Positions 32,301 through 44,700 of a stretch of DNA of 64,000 bases are shown here, in pieces. The first letter of the stretch is position 1. Each line of letters opens with the position of its first letter. The position numbers were made by a program, and so were the translations under genes. Origin of the DNA: Vitellaria paradoxa. Lineage: Eukaryota > Streptophyta > Magnoliopsida > Ericales > Sapotaceae. The DNA lies in assembly GCA_019916065.1 (NCBI GenBank), contig CM034243.1, forward strand, positions 1,488,001-1,552,000, read 5' to 3'. The notes beneath the pieces were generated by a model, which saw only the letters and a program-made list of their open reading frames with translations, made no database searches and was not told the DNA's origin.

Positions 32301-35289
32301 GAATCAGTGGAGACCATCTGTTGAGTCTTTAGAGCTGCCCATAGCCAAGCCTTTGTCATTTTTGGACCAGCCACCAAAACCTGAGAGAAAACCTTTGCCA
32401 AGTGACTTGAAATATGTATTTTTAGGTGAGGGAGAGTCCTATCCAGCTGTCATTTCATCTCAGCTGAGTTTGGACCAAGAAAATAGACTTGTGGAAGTCT
32501 TGAGGAAGCATAGAGGAGCTTTGGGCTGGACCATAGCAGACCTGCAAGGAATCAGTCCATTGATTTGCACTCATAGGATATTTTTGGAGGATGAGGCCAA
32601 GCCTATTAGGCAAATGCAAAGGAGACTTAACCCCAACATGAAAGAGGTTGTTAGAGGGGAGGTAATCAAGCTTTTGGATGCTGGAATTATCTACCCCATC
32701 TCAGATTCTAAGTGGGTGAGTCCAACTCAGGTAGTGCCTAAGAAATCTGGAGTGACTGTGATTAAGAATGAAAAAGAGGAATTAGTTCCAATGCGCATCC
32801 AAACAGGATGGCGCATGTGCATAGATTATAGAAAGTTGAATGCAGTCACAAGGAAAGATCACTTCCCTCTTCCATTCCTAGATCAGGTATTGGAAAGAGT
32901 GGCAGGGCATGCATTTTACTGTTTCTTGGATGGTTACTCTGGGTATAATCAGATTGAGATTGCATTGGAGGATCAAGAAAAGACCACATTCACTTGCCCA
33001 TTTGGCACATTTGCATATAGGCGTATGCCTTTTGGTCTTTGCAATGCTCCTGCAACATTTCAGAGATGTATGATGAGTCTGTTTAGTGATTTTGTAGAGA
33101 GATTCCTTGAAGTTTTTATGGATGACTTTTCAGTATATGGCAGTGACTTTGATACATGTTTGGGAAACTTAGAGAAGGTTTTGATTAGATGTGAGGAGAA
33201 AAACTTGGTTTTGAATTGGGAAAAGTGCCACTTTATGGTAACTCATGGAATTGTCCTTGGCCACATAGTGTCTTCTAGGGGGATAGAAGTAGACAAAGCT
33301 AAAGTGGAAATTATTCAAAAACTTCCTACCCCTAGATGTGTTAAGGATATCAGATCATTTCTTGGCCATGCTGGGTTTTATAGAAGGTTCATTGCATCAT
33401 TCAGTGCCATTGCTAGACCTTTGTGCAACCTTCTATCCCAGGATGTTCCCTTTGATTGGACACCAGAGTGTCAGGCCTCATTTGATAAACTTAAGAGTTT
33501 GCTCACCTCAGCTCCCATTATGCAGCCACCAGACTGGACTTTACCATTTGAGATCATGTGTGATGCTAGTGATTGTGCCATTGGGGCAGTGCTAGGACAG
33601 AGGAGGGATAGGAGACCACATGTGTTGTACTATGCTAGCAAAACCCTTAGTGAAGCACAAAGGAATTACACTACTACTGAGAAGGAGTTGCTAGCAGTAG
33701 TATATGCCTTGGACAAGTTCAGATCATACCTAGTAGGTTCTCATGTCATAGTATACACTGACCATGCTGCTTTGAAGTATCTCTTGACCAAACCTGATGC
33801 TAAGCCTAGACTTATTAGATGGATTCTTCTGCTTCAAGAATTTGATTTAGAAATCAAGGACAAAAAGGGAGTTGAAAATGTAGTTGCTGATCACCTTTCT
33901 AGACTCCCACATCAAGATTTAGCATCTTTTGATTCTCCCATCAATGAGACATTCCCTGATGAGCAGTTGTTCCACATAGACTCTTCTGAGGTACCTTGGT
34001 TTGCAGATATAGCCAACTATCTAGCTTCAGGTATTGTGCCTTCTCACTGGACCATGTTGGATAGAAGGAAGTTCTTTAGGAATGTGAGACACTTTTTCTG
34101 GGATGACCCTTATTTGTTTAAGTATTGCTCAGATCAAGTCATAAGGAGATGCATACCCGAGAGTGAAGTACAGAGTGTCATTAGTTTTTGTCATACTCTT
34201 GCATGTGGAGGTCATTTTTCAGCTAGGAAGACAGTGGCAAAGATTTTACAGAGTGGATTGTTTTGGCCTACCATGTTTAGGGATGTGCATGCCTTTTGTG
34301 TTGCTTGTGATAGGTGTCAAAGGCTTGGTAAGATCACTAGGAGAAACATGATGCCACTTCACCCCATTTATGTGCTTGATATCTTTGATTGTTGGGGTAT
34401 GGATTTTATGGGACCATTTGTGAATTCATTTGGCAATGAGTATATCTTAGTGGGAGTGGATTATGTTTCAAAGTGGATAGAAGCCATACCAACTAAGACC
34501 AATGACCACAAGGTAGTGATAAAATTTTTGAAGGAAAATGTGTTTTCAAGATTTGGAATGCCAAAGGCCATGATAAGTGATAGGGGAACACATTTTTGCA
34601 ATAGACATGTTGGTCTTTTGATGAAGAAGTATGGGGTGTTACACAAGGTTGGAACATCTTACCACCCCCAAACAAGTGGACAAGCTGAATTGGCCAATAG
34701 AGAGATCAAAAGAATCATTGAAAAAACAGTGAATCTCACAAGGAAAGATTGGTCTTTGAAATTGGTTGATGCACTTCGGGCTTATAGGACTGCCTACAAG
34801 ACTATCCTAGGCATGTCTCCTTATAGGTTAGTGTATGGAAAAGCTTGTCATCTTCCTGTGGAACTTGAACACAAGGCCTTTTGGGCAGTGAAACATTTTA
34901 ATGAGAGCATCACTGAATCTGGTTTTCAAAGAAAATTGCAACTAAATGAGCTTGAGGAGATTAGGAATGATGCATATGAGAATGCTAAGATCACCAAGGA
35001 TAGAGTGAAGAAATGGCATGATACACATATCCTCAAAAGAGAGTTGTTTGTGGGTCAAAAGGTCTTGTTGTATGACTCAAGGTTACACTTGTTTCCCGGG
35101 AAATTGAAGTCCAGATGGAGTGGTCCATATGTGATTCAGAACATCACTGAGTTTGGGGCTGTTGACATTCAAAATCCAACCTCCAAGAATGTTTTTAGAG
35201 TGAATGGACAGAGATTGAAAGAGTATCATGAGAATTTTGTTGCTGAAGTAGAGAGTTGGGATCTTGAAGATCCCCCAAATTCTGTTTGA
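29362..35289 (+). pseudogene. Unit 1 gag-pol polyprotein with one nonsense codon
   Basis: A single frame of 1976 codons runs from the first ATG (MLLRSGK..., preceded in frame by TAG at 29326) to TGA. It is broken only by TAA at 30940-30942 (codon 527), where units 2 and 3 read CAA. Gag: retrotransposon-gag region (residues about 110-260) and a CX2CX4HX4C knuckle (326-339, CVMCETADHRTDDC). Pol: protease with DLGAS from residue 799; reverse transcriptase with catalytic FMDD at 1252-1255; RNase H with D1401 (CDASD), TEKE, YTDH and VADHLSR; integrase with an H/H-C/C zinc region ([16 protein letters not shown]) and D1681, D1740, E1776, giving exact DD35E spacing; and a GPY-type module (RWSGPYVI) near the end. 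Apart from the nonsense codon, the catalytic motifs are complete. Confidence 0.93.
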
Positions 35290-36783
35290 ATGGAAGAAAT
35301 GATTCTGACTTTGTATCATAATAGTGTAGGTTCTGTTATACTTTTGATTTTCTGTTTTCTTTGGTTTTTGTAATTTTCTTTCTTTCATCTAAAAAAATTT
35401 TCAGTTTGCAAGTTTTAACACATTGGTTTTAGCAAGTTTCATGAAGAATTGAGAATTTCTGCTTTGTGTTTTACTGATATTTGAATTTTCAAAGGTTGGA
35501 ATTGACATGTGCTATTTGAGGTAGCAACATCACTTGTGGTGGACCTACTTGAGAGTCAAATGGAATAAATGCATTTGCTTAATTTGTTTTGGGAGTATAA
35601 TGCATTAACCAAAGTGGGTAGCACATGCTTTCAAAGTGTTTCAGAATGCAGCCAAAGAATTTCAATTGAGCATGCTTCATTAAGGATCAAGTCACATCAG
35701 CAGGTGCAACAAAAACTGATCAAATCTGATACTGCTATAAGTCCAAATCAGATGAGAAATTCATCTCATTCGAATAGCTGAATAGTCATTTGAATAGGCC
35801 ATCTGAGCACAAAATCTCATCTGTGAACAGCAACCCATCTTGCATACTTACTGATTTCCTGCATCTTGGTTGTTTGTGAGGCTTGGCAAAACCTCACTGA
35901 TTCTTAATTACACTCAACCCATTTTGTATTGTTTTGGTTCTATTGATTTGCATTTTCTTTGAGAATATTGCATTGAACAAGTTGGGGGGAGCAACTGTTT
36001 TGGTAATACCTTGGAGTTTCAGCTGGTCTACATCACTCAAACATGTTAACCTTAAACTCAGCTGGTACCTCTTTTCCTTTTGCACTTTATTCCAAATTGA
36101 TTGACTTGTTTGTGCATTGAGGACAATGCTTGTTTTTAGTTGGGGGGGGACACAATCTGAGTTTGTGAATGTGAATAGTTTTTACTGAAATTTGCTGAAT
36201 TGGGTGATTGGATATGATCAGAATGTTTTGAATATGATTTGGAATTGCTTGAATTGAATTAAGATCATGCTTATGTCAGTTTGAGTTTGCATATGTTGAA
36301 AATTTGAAAAAAATTTTTTTTTTTTTTTTTGAAAATTTGGAAAAATTGCAAAACTTCTTCTTGAATTAGTTATTCTTTTGAAATAATTTTCGAATCCTAG
36401 CTGTTGGCAAAACTTAATTTGAGTATTCTTAAGAAATGGGGAAGAATTTCTGGTTTTCTGGACACTGGAATTGCAAAGTGCTGATAACCTGTATTCGAAT
36501 ATGGGTCTGGGTATTCGAATATGATGTCAGTTTTAAATCCTGTATATACCCGTAAGTGGCCCCATTTAAGGTCCTGTTCTATTCGAATACGAGCCCTGGT
36601 GCCCACAACCCTGAAACCTTCACCATTCCACATCTTCTTCCAGCCTTTTACTTTCAGATTATCTGAGTGAGATTTTGAGTTGACATTGAAAGGAAGATTC
36701 AGATACAGAGCTGCGATTGAAGAAGCTAGGGTTTACAGCTTTGGAGAATTTCTGATAAAGGGTGGAGAATCAAGTGAAGCAAA
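35290..36783 (+). other. Unit 1 spacer between pol and the 3' ORF
   Basis: No gene is seen in this 1.5 kb. It holds two PPT-like G-tracts, AGTTGGGGGG-type at 35980-35989 and 36139-36149. A perfect hairpin GCATTG-AGGA-CAATGC lies at 36114-36129 just before the second tract, followed by an A/T homopolymer pair near 36305-36330. ATTCGAAT palindromes occur at 35768, 36493, 36513 and 36581. The segment 36540-36550 has TATATA-like sequence (TGTATATACC) about 240 nt before the 3' ORF, a possible but unproven promoter for it. Confidence 0.6.
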
Positions 36784-38163
36784 ATGCCACCAAAGAGGAT
36801 GAAGAAGATGGCTTACAAAGGAAAGGCTAAGAGAAGGAGCATGAGGATTTTGAGCCAACATGGTAAGGGTTCTTCACTTGTTGTCCAGGAACCCATAACA
36901 TATGAACTGTCATCCTCTAAATCAGACCGTAGGTCTTCCTCTAGAACAGAATCATTCCATTCTGTAGGCAATGAGAGTTTGAGTGAGAGACATGATGATC
37001 ATGTCTCTAATGTTGAAAAGGAAAACTCTGTTGGAGTTCCTGAGAATGTGCCGATTGAGGAACACACCTCTGCTCCTGAGGATGAGGTCCACACCTCTGA
37101 AAAGGTTCCTGAAGATGAACCTGAAGCACAACCTGACCATGATCTGTTTGATGAGGGTTCTTTTGATAATTTGAGGTTTTCCAACAAAGCTTCAAAGCTG
37201 AAATTTGATGAGAATTACAGCAAGAGAGCTGTGTTGACTGAAAGAGGAATTAAATTGGAGGATTACAATGAACCACCCTATGAATTGTTAGAGTTATTTG
37301 AGCAAAGGGGCTGGGTACATTGGGTTACAACCAGTAGGAGGGCTGTGGTACCATATGTGAGGGAGTTTTACTCAAATGCTGAAATGGGTATGATTCATGG
37401 GAGACCTGAGATAAACTCTAAGGTTAGAGGGAAGAGAATTAGTTTGAATCTTGAGAAGATTTCCTTCATAGGTCATTTGCCTGTTGAAAGAATACCCGAA
37501 TCCACACCTAAACAAAAAGCAAAATGGGAGAAGCAATTGCATAAGGACAATTTGGCTAGGCTCTTCACAGCCAACCCTCGAGCTCAATGGACCACTTCTA
37601 GGATGTCCAAGTCAGGAATTACTCCCAAAAGTAATATCCTTCACATGCTGGTCTGTTCTTTATTTCTGCCCCATGCTTACAAGTCAACCATCACTCTTGA
37701 ACAAGCCATGATTATGGGAAAGATGTTGTTAGGCATTCCCATGGATTTACCTTACCACATTTGGTTGGTTATTTCTCATGTGGTAGAGAAACCAGAATCC
37801 ACTGCTGGGCTGCCTTTTGGAGGTTTAATTACAGAGATAATTCAGCACTTTTTGGGAATAGAGGAAGAGGTAGGAATGGCCATTGTGAAAGCTGCTCCTT
37901 TGATAGACAAGATATCCATGAATCGAAGTCGAGGACAATTGAAGAAGGCTACTCCACCTGCAGTTGAGAACAACCAGCAGCAGCCAGCAGAGGAGGAGGC
38001 AACTGAAGCAGCCCCCATGAGCACAGAGGAGAAGTTGACATTAATCCAGAAAAATCAAGAAGTGCTGATGAGGGAAGTGAGTGAGCTGAGACAGGGGCAG
38101 CAGAAGCTTATTCGAATGGTGGAAAGCATATTCGAATGGAGTCAAGAAGGGAGAAATGCTTAA
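36784..38163 (+). CDS. Unit 1 3' ORF, putative plant transposon-protein domain (459 aa)
   Basis: An intact ORF starts at ATG in AAAATGCCACC. The N-terminus is strongly basic (PPKRMKKMAYKGKAKRR), which could be a nuclear localisation signal. An acidic Ser/Glu-rich linker (about 35-130) follows. The central region (about 150-350) has REFYSNA, VRGKRISLNLEKISFIG and an aromatic helix-rich half (HMLVCSLFLPHAYKSTITLEQAMIMGKML, split here only for reading). It resembles what Pfam calls 'putative plant transposon protein' (Transposase_32), often found in or near plant gypsy elements; this is recognition by pattern, not a search. The last 50 residues look like a coiled coil. No signal peptide or membrane segment is evident, so an envelope role is not supported. 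Its function is unknown. Confidence 0.75.
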   Translation: MPPKRMKKMAYKGKAKRRSMRILSQHGKGSSLVVQEPITYELSSSKSDRRSSSRTESFHSVGNESLSERHDDHVSNVEKENSVGVPENVPIEEHTSAPEDEVHTSEKVPEDEPEAQPDHDLFDEGSFDNLRFSNKASKLKFDENYSKRAVLTERGIKLEDYNEPPYELLELFEQRGWVHWVTTSRRAVVPYVREFYSNAEMGMIHGRPEINSKVRGKRISLNLEKISFIGHLPVERIPESTPKQKAKWEKQLHKDNLARLFTANPRAQWTTSRMSKSGITPKSNILHMLVCSLFLPHAYKSTITLEQAMIMGKMLLGIPMDLPYHIWLVISHVVEKPESTAGLPFGGLITEIIQHFLGIEEEVGMAIVKAAPLIDKISMNRSRGQLKKATPPAVENNQQQPAEEEATEAAPMSTEEKLTLIQKNQEVLMREVSELRQGQQKLIRMVESIFEWSQEGRNA

Positions 38164-39861
38164 TTTCAGTACTTCAGCCATGATCCAGACTCTTTTGTCC
38201 TTGAAACCAGATTTTTGACAGCAAATCTTCAGAATATTTCAAATATGTTTTGTCAACAATAGGATCTGGAATAATGTTCCTGCTGTTTGTTTCTTTTAAT
38301 TAGGTTTAAGTTGTTTTGTTTTACTGTTGCTACCTATGACTTTGAACTTACAACTTGGAATGAATGAAATTTCTGTTTTCTTGGAATTAGTGATGTCATT
38401 TGCATAAATTGGATTGAGCTGAGTTGAAGTGTGAAATTTTAAGAGTTGTTGTGGTTGCCATGTGTTTTTAAGTTGAAAAGTGTGTGAATGGATTTAGTTT
38501 GAGGATTGTTGATCTAACATTTGTCTTGAGGAATGAATTTATGAATGAATAATGTGTTTTATGGATTTCCAGATATAGTGGAGACTTAAAACCTGAAGTG
38601 AGATATTTGAGCCTTAAACTTTGTTCATGAGAGACTTCATTTACTCTAAGGGCTTTCCAAAAGCTCAAGCTTTTTGCACTTCAAATTTCTTCAATAACTC
38701 CACTTATACTATTTTGCTTCGGGTGTTTGTGAAGTGATGGATGAATGGAACTAGACTTCTGATTCTTAATTTTTATGGTTGAATGGAATGAAATCATAGA
38801 AATGATATTAGGCCATTTTTCTTAACATTTGAGCTTTGAATGCCTTTCTTTGATGAACATCATCCTTGGAGCCAAGTTTGAGCTTTATTAGAGCATTCAT
38901 ACTTCTTTATTCTTACCACATCATACCTTTAACCATTATGAATGCTCTTTAGCCTTCCCTAACAGATTGGAATACACTGAAAATATTAAGGAAGAGAAAT
39001 AAACAACATTTTGGGATTTGGAGGTGAGAAGAAAGAAAAATGAATGGAATGAGGGAAAAGAAAATGTTAAGGGAAATTGTTGATAAAAAGAAAATCAAAA
39101 AGGTGGAAACTGTTTTACTTTTGAAATACATTCACTTGAGGTCAATTTCAAAAAAAAAAAAAAAAAAAAAGAAGAAGAATTGGAGAAGGGTGGAAGAAAG
39201 TTTATTTCAGTGTTCCAAATCAGTTTTTGAATTCCTTATCCTTCCCTTCTATTACCTTATTAAACCTCATGGCCCCATTACAACCCATTGCAAGTCCTAA
39301 TTGATCTTTGAAAGAATTTTCATTCAATTGTGAAATTTAGGAATTAGGGAATCATGGTGAAAATTCTGAAATTACCTTTGCTACATCATTCCTTCATGGA
39401 GTTATGCCAAGTCTAATTCTTCCTTGAATACATCGTTTTTGACTTGTTGATGCCACCTTCTAGAATTTGATGAACATTTACTCTTAATAGGGGCATCTTG
39501 AGTGAAACCTTGTGTGCTCTATTTTCTTTGGAGTGAATTCCAAGGTGAGATTTGAAGTCAAAACTTGGGAATGAAATGGAATGCAAAGTTCAGGATTAAA
39601 TGAAGTTCTAAAAGATGTATGTTAAGATTGATAGAGTTAAAAGCTGCTATTCATTCACATTCATTTCACACATTTGGCAAGTTTCACATCTCTTATAAAA
39701 TTTTAAATTTTAAACTTTGCTTATGAAAATTTTTGCTCATGGTGTTGACTAATTCCATATGAATAGCTGAAATATCATTCAAATTGAAATGAAATTAATG
39801 CTTTTGGATTTCTCTCCTATTTCTTCTATTAGAAGCATTACTAGGGACTAGTAATGTTGTA
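38164..39861 (+). other. Unit 1 3' non-coding region
   Basis: About 1.7 kb of AT-rich sequence without a credible gene. It contains a run of about 21 A at 39150-39170 whose length differs between units (about 22 in unit 2, about 18 in unit 3), as expected for replication slippage or sequencing uncertainty. The sequence is otherwise almost identical in the three units. Confidence 0.7.
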
Positions 39862-39874
39862 GTTGGGGGGTGTG
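39862..39874 (+). promoter_or_regulatory. Polypurine tract before LTR 2
   Basis: GTTGGGGGGTGTG immediately precedes the LTR start TGATTGG. A G-rich tract touching the 3' LTR is the usual primer for plus-strand DNA synthesis. The same sequence precedes LTR 3 at 52239-52251. Confidence 0.8.
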
Positions 39875-41396
39875 TGATTGGACATCAATTGTTACATATT
39901 TATATATTCAAATTACACTTGCACACATCATAAAAAGATATAAAATCTATGTTTTGTGCAGATTTCATCTCCATATCTCCAAAGTGGAATATGTGTTGAT
40001 TTCCATCACAAAAACAAGAAATTGAGCTACATTGAGGGTGTTGAGAAGAAAGCATGCTGCACAACACATCAAAGGATTGAAGCTATTTCAGAAGAAGAAG
40101 AAAATTCAGTTGAAATCAGTGCAAAGAGATCAGAATCACTATTCTGGAAATTTCTGCAGCAGGGGATCGTATTCGAATATGGTTTTACTGTATTCGAATA
40201 TAAGCTTCTTCACAGTAACGAATTCCATGTGACCCCAACTTCCCCATGTGATGTCACCTGCAATCCAGGGAGGGCAAATCAGGAAAAAAGATATAGGAGA
40301 GAGAAGAAGCCATCATGAGGAGAACATTCGGTTAGAGGAGAGAGAAAAGGAGGAGAGAGAAGGAAGAAAGAAGGGGGTGAGACCCACGCGACAAAAAACA
40401 GAGAACTGGAGCTGGGAAGAAATTCAGATTTTCGGAGAGAGTTTTGGAGAGTTTTTCATTGAGAGTTCATAGTTTTATATTGGAATTTTAATTCAGCATT
40501 GGAGTTTTTGGGGAGATTTACACTTTGAATTCATTCCAATTTCTGTAATCAGATTTTCAAGTCTAAATCCATTAACCTTCAATTTCAGATTGCAATGTCT
40601 TCGAATCAGATTTCATTTCTGTTTTTCTTCTTTTCAACATGCTCGGCTAAGTTTTCTTGAGCCAAGGCAAGGGTAATGCCCTTCCAATGAATCTCAAGTG
40701 GCCGAACTTCATGAATTTACCTTGAGTTTTTATGGTTATCAAGTCAATTTGCAGCTGGGTGTCTTAGAACTCATTGATTCAAGACCCGATTAATCCAACT
40801 TTGTATATCCTATTGATGAGTTCATAGGTGTTGCTTAACTTAGAACTCTCATGACATTGTTGTATGTGGGTTGCTAGAATTAGAACTCCTATTGTCCTTA
40901 AAATAGGTTATGCACATTGAGTGTTTAATCCATGGTTTGTTTCAATTGAAATTAATTTTCTCAAAAATCAGTACAAATTGATTTGGTAAATTTATAAGCT
41001 CTTGGCACTTGAAATTCATTTGGATTGGTATTAAACTTGCCTTGCTCAACTTTTTATCACTTAATCTTTTAGTTTAAATTCACTTTGCTTTTGGAAAGTT
41101 AGTTCAAAATCATCAACCAACCAAATCAGATTTTAATTTTCTATTTTACATTTTTCTGTGAGTTGTGTTTTGCCAAATTAATCTCCATTAGAGTCATTCA
41201 CTTCATTGCTCCCTAGATCCCTGTGGAAATGACCTGGGACTTACCAGTTATTTTGTGCTTCAACCACACCTTGCACTTGGGGGAAAACTTGTCTTGACTT
41301 ACCTCACTTAACATTTTCTTTAACTTTGAATTTATAATCTGAATTTTCATTTGAGCTTTTATCTTGAAGTGAGGTAATTAAACAAGAACAAGCACA
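39875..41396 (+). repeat. LTR 2 (shared between unit 1 and unit 2)
   Basis: About 1522 bp, beginning TGATTGGACATCAATTG after the polypurine tract and ending at a CA six bases before the next primer-binding site. It serves at once as the 3' LTR of unit 1 and the 5' LTR of unit 2: no flanking host DNA or target-site duplication separates the units. A reading frame of 120 codons near its left end is also present in LTR 1 (113 codons) but is lost to an indel in LTR 3, so it is not treated as a gene. Confidence 0.92.
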
Positions 41397-41402
41397 AATT
41401 TA

Positions 41403-41420
41403 TGGCGCCGTTGCCGGGGA
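41403..41420 (+). promoter_or_regulatory. Primer-binding site, unit 2
   Basis: An identical 18-nt match to the tRNA-Asp 3' end, TGGCGCCGTTGCCGGGGA, six bases after LTR 2. Its retention shows that unit 2 carries a complete 5' internal boundary and is not a solo-LTR remnant. Confidence 0.92.
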
Positions 41421-41749
41421 TCTTTGAGAAGCAATGGTGTTTTGAGCCTTTGGAGCATTGACTGGCAGTACATCTCACCATCATCTTCAACAACAGAGCT
41501 GCTTAACTTGTTGAGTAACTTTGTTTCATCTCTATTTCTATTTCTTTTATAGTTTTAGTTGTTAGTTTAGTTTTAGAACTGCTTGCATCTGAATCCTGAA
41601 ATTCTGATTCGAATCTATTTCATCTGATATTCGAATACGGCTGCATTTCTCTGCTGAGAGCTGTAGTTGCAATTCTCTGTGAATCAGTAGATGAAATTGT
41701 GAAGTTAGGAGTTTAGATTGGAGTTTTGTTTCAGTCTGAATTTCTGTTT

Positions 41750-44700
41750 ATGCTTTTAAGGTCTGGTAAACTTGTTGGAAACAGATTTGAATTGCATTCT
41801 CCATCTTCTCTTGCTGAATTGATTGAATTTGCTGCACTACATTCCCAATCTGAATTTTCTGTTGCACATATGGATCCACCACCACCTGTTCTGCCGGAAG
41901 GAAGTGTTCAAGGAGAGAATGATCAAATGGATCAAAACATCCTTAGACCTCTCCGGGAATATCTTTATCCAGCTAGACAAACCACTCCATCTTGCATTGT
42001 TCTTCCAAATGGACATCAGAATTTTTATCTTAAACCTGGAACAATTCAGCTGTTACCAACTTTTCATGGCATGGACTCAGAAAATCCTTATATGCATATG
42101 AAAGAATTTGAAGATGTTTGTGGAACTTGCATGGATAGGAATGTTAATGAGGACATGGTTAGGCTTAAATTATTTCCATTTTCATTGAAAGACAAGGCAA
42201 AAATGTGGTTGAATTCACTTGAGCCTAGATCAATAGGTACTTGGAGAGACATGCAAACAAAATTTTTGAAGAAGTATTTTCCTGCAAATAGAACTGTGAT
42301 TCTTCAACAGCAAATAATGAATTTTGTGTGTAAATCCAATGAAACATTTGCTCAAGCATGGGAAAGATTCAAGGAATTATTGCAAGCATGTCCACATCAT
42401 GGTTTTGAATCTTGGAGAATTGTTAATTTTTTCCATAATGCATTAACTCCAAATCTGAAAATGTTGGTTGCCACCATGTGTAATGGTGAATTCTATGACA
42501 AAACTGCTGAAGAGGCTTTACATTTCTTTGATGCTTTAGCTGAAAACACTAAACAGTGGGAGGTAGTCTCCCCATTTTGTTCTGAATTTTCTGACAGATC
42601 AAATGATAGAGGAAAGCTCCATCTCAATGAGGCAGATGATGTTGGAGCTAGGCTGGCTGCATTGTCAAGAAAGATTGAATTGATGGAGCAAAAGAAGCAA
42701 ACATTGAAGGAGAGTGAAGTTAAGTGTGTGATGTGTGAAACCGCAGACCACAGGACTGATGATTGCCCAACACTTCCAGCCTTTAAGGAAGTTCTCTATG
42801 GTCAAGCAAATCCCACACAAGCTGCAAGACCCTTCAATCAAAATCAGGGGATGAACACATATTCGCAAGGCCATAGTCCATATTCGAATAGCTACAACCC
42901 TGGCTACAGAAATCATCCAAACCTTTCTTGGAAAGCAGAAGCACAGAACCAACAATACCAACCTCAACAAAATGTGCAACCCCAACCATTTCCTCCTCAG
43001 CCTTTTCAACCTCAGCAGAATTCAAATTTTTATCAGCCACCTCACAAAAGATCTTTGGAAGACACCTTGCAACAATTTATGCAAGGGCAGATTGGAACCA
43101 ACAATCAGAATTCCAAGTTTCAAGAGCAGACAAACAGGGCCATGGAAGACATCCGAAGTCAATTGTCAAAGCTAACTCAAGCTTTAACCATCAGAGAATC
43201 AGGAAAGCTTCCATCTCAGCCAAGACCAAATCCTACAAGCCAAGTTCATTTCAGTGAATCATCTTCATCTGCTGCAAATGAAAATCTGGAGCATGTACAA
43301 GCTGTTTCAACATTGAGAAGTGGTAAGCAAATTGTCAAGCCAGATTACAAACCACCTGCTGAAGAAATTGAGGAAGAAAATGAGCAAGAAATAATGAAAA
43401 ATGAAGAGGAAGTGCAGCTGAAACAGAAATTGGACAGCAAAACAGAAAGTGAACAGAAACAGCAATTTAGCACTTCTGAGAAAGAAGTCATGTTTCAGAA
43501 TGAAGAGCAAGAATTGAAGCAAAATGAAAGACTAATTGGGGACAACAAGTTGGACAGCAGACAATTTGAGGAAAAGCAGAATCTGAATCAAGAAAATCAG
43601 GAAATTCTGATGCAGCCAGAGGGATATTCGAATACCAGCAAGCAACATTCGAATAGCAGTAAGCAGCAAATCAGAATCCAGAGAACAGAGCAGGTAAATT
43701 CTGAAAATAAAGAGGAAATTTCTGACAATAAGAAAAAAATTTCTGAAGAAAATCAGTTTGAAAAGAGTGAGAAAGATTTTGAAAATAAAGAAATTTTGAA
43801 TAAAACCAATTTGGACAAATCTGAATTTTTTCCAAAACTTCCATTTCCACAAAGATTGAACAAAGCCAAGAAAGAGAATTTGAATTCTGACATCTATGAA
43901 TTGTTCAAACAAGTCAGAATCAATATTCCCTTACTTGATGCAATTAAACAAAATCCATCCTATGGAAAATTTTTGAAAGATTTGTGTACTGTTAAGAGGA
44001 AAATGAATGTGAAAGAAAGAGCATTTTTGACTGAACAAGTGAGCTCCATTTTGCAATTTAAAACTCCTCCCAAATATAAAGATCCAGGTTGCCCCACCAT
44101 AGCCTGCTTAATTGGGAATCAAAGGGTAGATCAAGCTTTGCTAGATTTAGGTGCAAGTGTCAACCTCTTACCATTCACTGTTTACAAACAGCTGGGGTTG
44201 GGAGAACTTAGACCTACAAGGGTGACATTACAACTTGCTGATAGGTCAGTTAAAGTCCCTAGGGGTGTGGTTGAGGATGTCTTGATTCAAGTGGATCATT
44301 TTTACTTTCCAGTGGACTTCATAGTGCTAGATACTCAGCCCATTCAAGGAAACCAACCAGCTGTACCTGTTATCCTAGGAAGACCATTTTTGGCCACCTC
44401 AAATGCCTTGATCAATTGTAGAACTGGAGTTATCAAGTTCTCCTTTGGAAACATGACAATTGAGAAAAACATCTTAAGGTGACCAAGCAGCCGAGTGATT
44501 ATGAGGAGGTAGAGGAAGTTGATTGGATTCAAACAACCACTCAAGATCACTTTGATAGAGAGTATTTTGATGACCCTTTGGAGAAAGCCTTAGTGAATAA
44601 TGAGCAAGTAGATTTCCTAGCTGATTGTGACTTGGAGAATTGTGAGGGAGGAGAATTTGAGGAAATGAAAAATTCAGTGCTGATGATGAATCAGTGGAGA

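Noticed and set aside
36784..38163. Retroviral envelope gene
   Set aside because: No signal peptide, transmembrane helix or glycoprotein-like cysteine pattern is visible; the basic start and coiled-coil end fit a soluble protein better.
42665..43040. Minus-strand frames opposite gag and pol (68-165 codons), repeated in each unit
   Set aside because: They are antisense shadows of conserved coding sequence, with no recognisable domain and alternative start codons.
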